This document shows, in pieces, positions 54,362 to 64,000 of a stretch of DNA of 64,000 bases (position 1 is its first letter; each line of letters opens with the position of its first letter). The position numbers and the translations under genes are program-made. The notes under the pieces are model-generated. The model was not told the DNA's origin. It ran no database searches and saw only the letters and a list, made by a program, of their open reading frames with translations. The stretch is from Chionis minor (Eukaryota; Chordata; Aves; Charadriiformes; Chionididae), in NCBI GenBank assembly GCA_013398295.1, contig VZSF01006833.1, forward strand, positions 124,001-188,000, in the 5' to 3' direction.

Positions 54362-55130
54362 AGTTGTCTCCCCAGTTCTTTGGCAAAGAGCAGGTAGACA
54401 ACCACAGGTAGAAGACTGTGCATGAGTTGTGACTTCTCACTATTAAAAAGGCCCTAAATATCTTCCTCATAAGCAGAGGCAGTCATTGAGTCTGTCCTCA
54501 CTTGGCTCAGCCAAAAGAAGCATTTCTAAATTAACAAATGCAGCTTCACAACAAGCAGTAAGAGAAAGGTTCAGCAAAACAGAGTTTTTTGACTTTTAAA
54601 TCCAAGTCATTAATCTTTTGGGGAGGGGTGAGGGGGTGGAAAGTAGGAGGATCATCTTGTGCAGCATTGCCACTATTTCACAGTAAGGTGAGGGGTCTTT
54701 AAATTCTTCACCCTGATACTGCTTGTCACGTCCAAGTTGTTACTGCTCCTTAATCACGAACAAATGCAGTTCAGATGAATCCTGCTCAGTGACAGGTTTA
54801 TGCAAGTCATGTTCAGAAGTTACCTTGGCTAGTGACACTGATTTATTTTCTGATAAGAAGCTAATTATAAAGGCTTGAAATTTGCAATCACTCCGTAGAA
54901 GGGCAACAGTTCTTCCTTTAAACAAAGTCACATACACTGCATTAATAAACATATTAATAACAATAATTCTTGTGGCATATATAGACACCTTTTCTGCCTA
55001 CTCAAGGTAAAATTCTCTCATTGTGAACCATAATCTCAGCCAGGAAATTATTGTCCACCCACCCACTACACAACTGTACACCAAACATGTCCTTTAGTCC
55101 AGAGACTGCAGTAGCAAAATTTTTTACTAC

Positions 55131-55171
55131 TTTTTTTTTTTTTTTTTTGGGGGTGGGGTGTGGGGGGTGGG
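55131..55171. repeat. T18 tract followed by G-quadruplex motif
   Basis: Eighteen T at 55131-55148 are followed by four G runs (5, 4, 6 and 3 G) separated by T, TGT and T at 55149-55171. This satisfies the simple G3+ with 1-7 base loop rule for a G-quadruplex on the + strand. Confidence 0.85.
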
Positions 55172-57944
55172 AAGTTAAACAAATTCATTCTGAGGTCACT
55201 TATATAAACAAATAATGGCAGCACTAGATAGTTGCCACCACAGCAGTATTAGATACTAAGCATGCTAAAAAGAGAAATTTGTCCCAGTAAATTACTGCAA
55301 TAGAGAGACTGAGAGTGTGCTATGGGAGGGTCCTTAAACTGTATGCTACCAGCAAGTTTGACAGGTTAGAAAGGTGAGAAGGAAACAGAAATAAATATTC
55401 CTCCTCATTCCCACAGGGGAGGCTTCTCTACAACCACCTGAGCCCCTTAGTTCCCCACACCACTGCAAAACTCAGGAGAGTAAGAGGAGGAAGCAGTGGA
55501 AGGGCACGCTGGGGATATTCATTCATTCACTCACTGTGCTACCGGACAATGTCCGGTGTCTCTGGGATGGCAGGCTCCTTGACATCAAATTCAAACACTT
55601 CACATTTGCCTGGCTTTTATCAGCTGACACCCTCTTGGCCTGTATTGTACATCAGTTTCTCAAGGGAAAAAGAAGAGTGAAGATAACTATTGCCCTAGTA
55701 CCCCTCACCTTTTCAACACAGCCACCTGTCCACAAAACGTACTGAGGTGTCCAAAATCTAAAGTAAATGTGGCAAGAACTGAAGACTGGAAGCTATTCTT
55801 ATCTTGCTGCCCTCTATAAACACAATGGCTAACTGTGTCCCTTACTGCCTTATACAGCTGTCATGATTTAAATGCTTTGTAGTCTGCAAATGGGCCAGTC
55901 CTACAGTGACAGACTGAGTAATAGAAAGATTACAGGCTGGGTGACTCCACTCCAGTACGGAGAAATTTTGCCATCAGTCGATGTTTCTTCCCACACTCGT
56001 GCAGGAAAAAATCCCAGCCCAAGATTTCATTGCTCTTTTTCTGCAAGGCAAACCATTTCTCAGCGCTCCATCACCTCCGGCGCCTGTGTTTATAGCTACA
56101 AGCTCTCAGGTCCTATATTCTTTGATATAGGTCTTCCCAAAGGCTTTAGAAACTTTTGCATCTAAAGAGGAGCTTTGAATGTGCTCTGGTCGCAAGTCCT
56201 AGGAAAGCACTTGAGAAATGGCTCTGCAGTTTTAGTGAATCAATGTATTGCAAGCTTTAGTTACTTTATTGAAACAGAGTGAATTGTTACAATCAAATCC
56301 CCTATTATTCTTTACAGCAGAGGAGTGAGCCCTTAATCTGTTTACAATGCTTCTATACCCAATCAAATCAGGATTAGTTAGAGAAAGACAGAAAACCTAA
56401 TAAAAACTAAAGTACTTTGTGATTTTCCACCATTCATCTTAATTTTAATAGTTTGTTCTCAAAAGTTAAATACTTCTGAGGTCTGGCAAAAAAGAAACAG
56501 CTTTTCCACAGAGTTCACACAGCCTAGTGGTAAAAATAATACATAAGGACTTTAAAAGCACGTGAATTTCTACCCACAGCTTTATCAGAAGCTTGCTCTG
56601 TTCCCTGGACAAATCATCCCCCTTCTGAATTTCCTTGTCTTTTAAAGCAGAGTAAACAATGCTTCCCCCATTCCAAAGGGATTTATGAATGAGGGATGTA
56701 GCACTTCGATCGGATTCAACTTTAAAGTGTCCACAGGGGATTAATGATGTCAGTTCTTCATGACTGAATCAACCCTGAATTTGCATTTGACTCATAAGCG
56801 TTTAAAACTCCTACGCTCCCAGCCAAGAATCTGAATATGTAAGTGTTGAAAAAGGAGATGAGCTGTACGAATGGTTTTGCGTAGAACGAGTCTTAGTGGC
56901 ACAGGTAAGGGCCATTTTTTAATGAGGTATTTCCATCTTGATCCAATGCACTTTCAACAACTCTTCTTATAGTTACAGGCTGTGGAAGCCCCCAGTGTTC
57001 AGATATCAAAAGGTCATGACTTTTGAGTTTGCAGCCAGGAAAAGGCAGGACATGACAAAACGGGCTCAGCCCATGTTAGATGATAGCCCTCAGCTGCGCT
57101 CTGCAGAAGCTCTGCTGACTGACCTAAGGCAGAGCTGTGAACCTGTCCCTGCTATTGCTTTAACTGCAGACAAGGTGCAAACGACAGCAGAACAAGATCC
57201 AAAACAGAGTATAAAAATGAAAGCTATTGATGGGGCTGTCCGCTCTCCAGAAGCTCCCCTGGCAGAGCGGGACAGACCCAGCTGTGGCTTTTCCAGAGTC
57301 ATTGCCAGCTGGCCACCGGGGGACATGGAGGGTGTGGGGAGCTCGCCACACAGGCAGCGTGACGGAGGAACATCTCCTGCTCTCATCAGTGAGGAGAGAC
57401 ACTTCCAGAGAGCCATCTAAAGCCCAAGCCAAGGTCAGGTGTTTCAGCATGACACTGCAGAAAAGATTGTTCCTCTCCATGAACGGCAGATGTCATTGAA
57501 GAAGACTTCTCCCCTATGATCCCTTTGTGATTACCAGTCCAACTTCCTCCAGAAAAAAGCAGAGTAGTTTCAGAATGAGAGAAGATTACATGTAATTCTG
57601 CTTTTACTCGGTAACTTAAGTGCGTGTGGATAGAGGTCAGGGACAGAGGTACTGCAAACTATGGCTGGATGCTCCTAATGCTGCCTATGTGCAGCAGGGT
57701 GACCACCATGTAGCGTAACTTTCAAGCAAGACAGACAAGAAAGGGTTACAGCAGGGTCAGACAGAGTAACTTCCTAATAAGAAAAAGTCATTTCACCTCA
57801 CAATGAAAATGGGCAGAAACCGTGTGAGACTAATTCAGATCACAACGGAAGATAAGGCTGAGCTGTAAAATTCAGATTCCTAACTTTAAATGCTGCCACA
57901 AATTTTGGTTAATATACAATCCTTTCGCTCAGATCAATATGACT

Positions 57945-59125
57945 AACTTAATGGCCTTCTACGATGGATAAAGAAAGAGCAACTGGTATCACGTATCTTG
58001 ACTTCCGTAAGGTCTCTGACATGGTCCCACACAACATCCTTGTCATTAAATTCGAGAGGTATGGATTTGATGGATAAGAAATTAGCTGAATCCAGACGGC
58101 CACATCCAAAGAGTTGCAGTCGGAGGCTGAATGTCCAAATTGAGACCAGTAACAAGTGGTGTCCCTCAAAGGTCCATACTGCGATCGGTACTGTTCAATA
58201 TCTTTATCTCACCCTCAGCCAGTTCACAGATGACACCAAGCTGAGTGGTGCAGTTGAGTCACTTGAGGGAAGGGATGCCATCTGGAGGGACCTTGACAGG
58301 CCTGAGGGCCATGTGAACCCCATGAAGTTCAACAAGGCTGAAGTTCAACAAGGCCAAGTACAAGGTCCTGCACCTGGGTCACAGCAATCCCCCATATCAA
58401 AAGCCTGGGGAAAGAATGGATTGGAAAGAGCCCTGCAGAGAAGGACTTGGGGATACTGCTGCATGAAAAATTGGCCGTGAGCCGACAATGTGTGCTTGCA
58501 GCCCAGAAAGCCAATGGCACTCCGGCTGCATAACAAGAAGTACAGCCAGCAGGGCGAGGGAGGTGATTCTCCTTCTCTACTCTGCTCTCAGGAGACCCCC
58601 CTGGATGGAGTACTGCATCCCGCTCTGGGGTCCCCAGCACAAGACTGACATACACCTGTTAGAGAGGGTCCAGAGGAGGGACACCAAGATGATCAGAGGG
58701 CTGTAACACCTCCCCCATGAGGCCAGGCTGAGAGAGCTGGGGTTGTTCAGCCTGGAGAAGAGAAGGCTCCAGGGAGACCTTATTGCAGCTTTTCTATATA
58801 TAAAGGGGGCTTATAAGAAAGACGGAGAGAAACCTTGTGTCAAGGCCTGTAGCGACAGGACAAGGGGCAACAGGTTTAAGCTGGAGAAGGGTAAGTGTAA
58901 ATTGCATACAAGGAGTAACACTACTGTGAGGATGGTGAGGCGCTGGCACAGGTTGCCCAGAGAAGTTGTGGATGCCCCATCACTGGAAGCGTTCAAGGTC
59001 AGGCTGGATGGACCTTTGAGCAACCTGATCTAGTGGAAGATATCCCTGTTCACGGCAGCGGGGTAGAACTAGATGATCTTTAGAGGCACATTCCAACCCA
59101 AACCACTCTGTGATTCCATGATCTG
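57945..59125 (+). mobile_element. CR1 LINE fragment, diverged, with RT remnants
   Basis: About 1.18 kb. It has a decayed motif A ([10 protein letters not shown]), a polymerase box with FTDD ([10 protein letters not shown]), then EKRRLQGDLI and [19 protein letters not shown]. It ends CCACTCTGTGATTCCATGAT. It differs from the other copies and so belongs to another CR1 subfamily. A 16-bp duplication at 58324-58355 shifts the frame. Confidence 0.92.
58324..58355. repeat. 16-bp tandem duplication inside CR1
   Basis: GAAGTTCAACAAGGCT is followed directly by GAAGTTCAACAAGGCC. It duplicates the FNKAK-coding region of CR1 ORF2, and because 16 is not a multiple of three it shifts the frame. Confidence 0.9.
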
Positions 59126-61061
59126 GAGTTGGCAGCTAGCCTATGAATTTCAGTCTCAGATCCTCAACCTTCAAAATAAAATTTCTGGGAAAGGCTTTTC
59201 CACCAAAATTACAGCTGTCACAACAACCAAATTTACTTCAGTTCTTCAGGCTGAAAATTGTACATTCCAGTCTGGAAATGGCAACACTTCATGGCAATGC
59301 CTCAGGAACTTGCCCACTGCGTGACTCAACTTCTATTTTCTTTTCTGTGCCCTATGTATGGCGAGATTTCACAAGTACAGGGGAGAGGGGTGGGGGTTGT
59401 GGTGGTTGTTTGTGGATTTAGGGTTTTTTTCCCTAAAGCAGGGTAAAGAATTTTAAAAGAAATCTGCTACTTCTAATGTTGCAACAGCAGCAACGGGTTT
59501 GGGAAGTAGCAAAATAACATTATCACATTGGTTCTATCTAGTTTTAAATGACCAAAGTATCAGGGACCGTACTCTTTGTAGCAATCATAGATTGGAAAAT
59601 GAACTAATTAATTGTTAGGTCTTTTCCTTTGCCCAGGAGGAAGTCACCCTTCACCAAACCAAGAGTCTTCAATTTCTCACTGAGAATAGAATAAAAGAAG
59701 ACAATCTTGCTAAGTCAAGATAGTTGCATCATTGAATGTGCAAAGGGAAGTGATATACAGCAGCAAGAGACAACTAAGATCCAGTAACTACACAGGATTA
59801 AAAGCAAAAGATCCAGAAATGGAAATCAGACTTGGGATACTGTAAGAAGAGACGGAGGAAGAGCTACAAATCCAATGTGCCTCACAACCAACTGTGTTAA
59901 CACTGAGTTGTAGAAGGCACAGGACGTTGGATGGGAGATAAAGGACTACACTGCCTGGATCTGCTGCTGTCTCAGCTACAAGATCACTGGCTCTGCCTGG
60001 TGACACCATGGTTACAACATTTAAGATCCCTCACACTGAATGCTGTACAAGAGAGTATAAACTTCTGCAGCCAGCAGTCTTGTGGAAAAAAAAAAATTAA
60101 GTCAGATTTACAATGCCCTTGAGTAATTAATGCAAAATAATATATCTTAACTGAGAGATGTCGCTTTCAATATAAAGCCCCCTAGCAGCCCCCTGGCACT
60201 GGTTCAGCAAGGCTCAGCAGAACTCACGCCAGCGGCAAATCGCTTCTTCCCGCAGCAGTACGCTTCCTCCGAGGCCGCCCGTCCAATTGCTTCCCAGCGC
60301 CAAAAGACAGGCACTACACGTAGGATCTCCTTGGCAATGGTCCCCCCCGGGATCTCCCACGCATATCGCTGCAGCGCTAGGACCAACCCACCCAGCTCTG
60401 AAGATCAGAAGCCTGCAGAGATCTCTGGCCACACAGCAACTGCTGAGGCAATGCACCCGCAACGTGGCTGCCATGTAGCCCTGCGGAGAGACAGCACCGC
60501 ACCTTGTCCAGTTAAGGAAATATTAACCCTTCCCCAAACCCTGCCTAGCTGAGTTGCCTGGCTTGGGAACCATATTAAGCTCTTTATCTAATCAGTGGAG
60601 AAAGAGGCATATCCAAAGGCTAACTATTTAGGTAGCCTAAGGTACCCAGCTCTCAATTTAGGCTTCTTAATTAGGTAAATACGGCGCTGTCAGTTTTATT
60701 TTGTCAATGAAGGGAGACAAGCCTATAACTGGTGCTGACAGAGTTTCTCCTTTAGCTGACGCAGTAATCATTTGTACATTTTACAGTAAAAAATACTATT
60801 CACCACACAAGGCAGCCCCAGTTCCAACAGTTGTTTCAGCACTTCTTTCATCTTTTGGGGCATAAACTATTAGAGAACAGTATCATTCTTGTGAGGATCT
60901 GGAATTCTAATGATCAAGAACTGATGCAAATCTCACAGGTCATAGTCCTTAAATACGTGTGAGCTGTAAGTGGGCAGAGTGGCACACTGGGATGGTTGAA
61001 AATAAGTGCAAAGAGGACCCAGCAAAAATACTTTGTTTGAAAACAAGAATCTAATTTACTA
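59126..61061. other. Intervening sequence with a CpG-rich patch
   Basis: No recognised gene. The patch at about 60225-60490 is CpG-rich and holds - strand open frames followed by a consensus-like GTGAGT (see the findings). Confidence 0.4.
60225..60490 (-). other. CpG-rich patch with donor-like site, unassigned
   Basis: I count roughly 18 CpGs in about 265 bases. On the - strand an open frame from ATG at 60474 (86 codons) overlaps a second frame (RYAWEIPGGTIAKEILRV...) that reaches GCTGGC followed by GTGAGT. I do not recognise either peptide. It could be a 5' exon, a decayed retrocopy or chance. Confidence 0.25.
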
Positions 61062-61483
61062 AAAGACGATTAGGGGGCTGGAACATCTTTCTTATGAAGA
61101 AAGGCTGAGGGAGTTGGGTCTCTTTAGTCTGAAGAGGAGAAGACTGAGGGGGGATCTCATAAATGCTTAAAGGGAGGGTGCCAGGAGGAGGGGGCCAGGC
61201 TTTTTTCAGCGGTGCCCAGTGATAGGACAAGGGGCAATGGGTATAAAATCGAATATAGGAAGTTCCATCTGAACATGAGGAGGAACATCTTGACTTTGAG
61301 GGTGGCAGAGCACTGGAAGAGGCTGCCCAGAGAGGTGGTGGAGTCTCCCACTCTGGAGACATTCCCAACCCGCCTGGATGCCATCCTGTGCAACCTGCTG
61401 TAGGTGGACCTGCTGTGGCAGGGGGGTTGGACCAGATGATCTCCAGAGGTCCCTTCCAACCCCTAACATTCTGTGATTCTATG
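61062..61483 (+). mobile_element. CR1 LINE 3' fragment
   Basis: It begins at a decayed ORF2 end ([14 protein letters not shown]) and reads [17 protein letters not shown]. It ends CCCCTAACATTCTGTGATTC. It is 5' truncated, with a short deletion near 61160. Confidence 0.93.
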
Positions 61484-63869
61484 AAAAGATGGCACTATTT
61501 TGGACCAGTTCTGGACCAGTTTTAAAAACTTGATGAACAGAGGGTACTCATTCTCTGGGACTTTACATAATCTGCTTTGTGATTTTTTTTTAATTTTTTA
61601 ATACCTTGAAATCCACTTCTTCAAGGCTTTTGTGAGGTAGGACTAGGAGGTTTAATTATTTGCTAGCAGTTTCATTTCTATGCACAATAGGAAGGGAGCA
61701 TGATGCTACAATCCCTCCATGAAAGGAAGTCCCTATAGAAGTTAGTAGGTGCTCCGAAAAATCGAACCTAGCAGTCACCAAATCATTCAGCACGTTTCAC
61801 GTTGACAGAGCACTCTCTGTCAGGGAAGAAAATCACCGTGTATGTTATCTTGAAAAAAATCTCTTTATAATCTTCTTTACTCTGCAAGAAAGAAACTCAT
61901 CCTGTCTTTTTCCTAAATGAATCTAAGACCGTGTTAACAGGCAATCCTGAAGTCTTCCCTTTCTTTGCACAAAGCATATTAGCAGCTGTCCAAATAACAC
62001 TTCAACACCACGGGGACCACCTTTAAGGAGAGAGACTTCCAATTCTTAGTCAAGCCACCACTTCTCAGCTGAGGTTGCCAATAAGAATGCTGTTGGACGA
62101 TTTCATGCTCCTTTTCTGTTTCACTCACCCACATTAAGTAGCATCTAATACCACAAGTAATTTCAGGGAAAGCGATGGGCACAGTACACAGCAACACAGC
62201 TTTCAGTGCAAAGGAGGAACAACTGGGAAACTTGAGGCTACAGTTTATTACGCTGATCCTTTTCCGTCAGGCAACAATCTGATATTTTCAATTTAAACTC
62301 ACTAATTCAACCACTGAAGCTGCTACGTTTTTTCCTTACAAATCTCTAAACCTTTTTTATTCATCAAATCATTTTCCATGTCAATAGCCTCTTCTTACAA
62401 CGCATCTCACAGTACTTGCAAACATTAATTTCATGACAATTTTGAGAGGCACAGCCCCCTTTTCTGTCAAATTTTAAAAACGAAAGAGCAGGTAATATAC
62501 CTGAAGTCAGTCACTAAGCTGGCAGCAAAACGCCCAGGAGAAATCTCTTCTCCTCAAACTTTTGCTTCTTGACTCTGATCACTCTCAGGCTGAAGTCGCC
62601 GCTAAAGTATTGCCAGGGGTAACCAGTCTACATTAAATAAGCAAACACAGGAATTTTACTCCTTTTATCCAGAGAGTTTTAAGACTTGCAAATCACTTCT
62701 GAGGGGCAGCAAAATGCTACATTCTTCACTGAGGACTAAAACTATTTTTTGCAGTTACGATTCACCAAGGAAAAAGGATGCGTGTAAATGCTTAGCTGCC
62801 ACAAAGATCTGTGCAGAAGTAAAAGGCTTTCATCCTTTCAAACCAGGGCAATTTGAAGAGATTACTTTAAGTAAAAAAACCACAGAAAATTGGCAGGCCC
62901 CAAAAGATGGACAGACATCACACTCTCCTGGTATATTATATCTTGAGAAAATGCTCCATAAAACAATTAAGTTCTTTCTAGGTAAGCAGGATTTAGTTGG
63001 CTATAATTCAAGGCTCAATTATAATGTCTGTTATAATACAATTCTTATTAATGATAACTCTAATTGCAGTAGTGTTCAGTATCCTCTTCCAAACCCAGCT
63101 AGACAGCTTCCTGGAGACAAAGAATTTTGATTAAATTCCTTAGTTAGTTCAATTTTCCTCTCAGATACACATCCCCAGCTCCCACTGAAGTGGTACAGAT
63201 GTTTCTGAAAGCGGGGACCAGAGAAATAACATCCTCCTGTACTCACCTGGCACAAACTGCTTTTACACAAAGCTAACGTACATCCAGTCGTGCAGATACT
63301 GAGCCTCATAGACAAATATATGTCACTCTGCAAAGTTATTCTGAATTTACATTAGTATTTTGGGGAATATGTCAGTATAGACAAATCTCTGGCTATTACT
63401 ACCTACACTTAAGACTGAGTTGATTTTGATCCAAGAAAAATAGGCAGATCTGTTCTCTTTTTGGCAAGAATTATTTCAAGGGAATTGCATTATATTTGTA
63501 TTGCTTTAAATGGAAAATGCCTTTTCTAATCATGATAAATAAAGCATACTCCATAAAATTGCTGTTAATCTGCATCTATGCAGTATGCTTTTGTTATAAA
63601 AAAAGATTAAAAAAAAAGCTTTCAAGTTCACAGATACAACCATAACTCTCAACACTACACCACTGCCAAAGCTAAAGAAACAATATAAAGTAATTTTGGT
63701 AATATACAGGAAAAGAAGATGATACAAGTTTGTCCTCAGATTAATCACTTGTTCTGCTTTAAATAAAGGCCTGCTTCCTAAAACGGAATGAATTTGTACA
63801 GCTCAGCTGAAATAAACGGAGTAATATTCATTTATTTCAATAGGGAATTTCACTTCTCAGTATTGAAAT
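61484..63869. other. Gene-free AT-rich stretch
   Basis: No exon or repeat was recognised. A 138-codon + strand open frame at 62714-63130 has no recognisable product and lies in AT-rich sequence. Confidence 0.4.
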
Positions 63870-64000
63870 ACTGAAGTGGAGAAGGAGGTGCTGACCTCTT
63901 CTCCCTGGGATCCAGAGACAGGACATACGGGAATGGCTCAAAGCTGTGCCAGGGGAGGTTCAGACTGGACATTAGGAAGCATTTCTTTACCAAGAGGGTG
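63870..64000 (+). mobile_element. CR1 LINE fragment cut by the window end
   Basis: The sequence GGTGCTGACCTCTTCTCCCT and then CATTAGGAAGCATTTCTTTA is the late ORF2 region of a CR1 subfamily. The element continues beyond the window. Confidence 0.85.

Larger units (their letters stand above)
53936..57944. other. Gene-free stretch with homopolymers and a G4 motif
   Basis: It holds a C-rich run (54343-54361), a T18/G-rich tract (55131-55171) and a 160-codon + strand open frame at 56938-57420 that overlaps other open frames. No product was recognised. Confidence 0.4.

Noticed and set aside
56938..57420. 160-codon + strand open frame
   Set aside because: Overlapped by long frames on the other strand, with no recognised domain and no supporting signals. 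A rough stop-codon estimate predicts a few such frames by chance in this window.
62714..63130. 138-codon + strand open frame
   Set aside because: AT-rich with Lys/Asn-rich composition, no recognised family and no poly(A) or splice support.

Overview
The window is nuclear DNA of a bird. The main evidence is at least sixteen chicken-repeat-1 (CR1) LINE fragments, whose 3' ends carry the characteristic ATTCTGTG-type octamers, together with short vertebrate exons flanked by normal splice sites. The gene order PFN4 - TP53I3 - SF3B6 on the + strand and FKBP1B on the - strand matches the human 2p23.3 neighbourhood, although I see no FAM228B-like gene here. The window holds a few host genes and a large gene-poor, repeat-bearing tail. 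I found no CRISPR array, tRNA, rRNA or operon-like system.

Left part (1-14.5 kb). The last coding exon of PFN4 (profilin-4) is at 953-981, with a poly(A) signal close behind. TP53I3 (PIG3-type quinone oxidoreductase) is complete in five coding exons (4207-8985, 334 aa), with one GC-AG intron. SF3B6 (SF3b p14) is complete in four coding exons (10476-14357, 125 aa). Its CpG-rich 5' end abuts a 384-base assembly gap (10050-10433). CR1 copies sit in TP53I3 intron 4, in SF3B6 intron 2 and just before the gap.

Middle part (14.5-26 kb). After SF3B6 comes an exact-looking 824-bp tandem duplication joined by a single N, which is probably an assembly artefact, and then several CR1 tails. The two 3' coding exons of FKBP1B (calstabin-2, FKBP12.6) are on the - strand at 22039-22167 and 25697-25809, with a conserved-looking 3' UTR ending near 21.46 kb. 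SF3B6 and FKBP1B are therefore convergent.

Right part (26-64 kb). No recognisable coding exon was found. The first two FKBP1B exons were sought on the - strand and not seen, so this stretch is most simply a long FKBP1B intron 2, or the exons lie beyond the window or are lost. It contains CR1 fragments, including a 1.7-kb copy with much of a broken reverse transcriptase, short tandem duplications, homopolymers, a G-quadruplex motif and a few CpG-rich patches that nothing else explains.

The genes do not form a pathway. PFN4 belongs to the profilin (actin/lipid-binding) family. TP53I3 is an NADPH-dependent oxidoreductase induced by p53 in human cells. SF3B6 contacts the branch-point adenosine in the U2 snRNP. 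FKBP1B stabilises ryanodine receptors. They share a conserved syntenic block.
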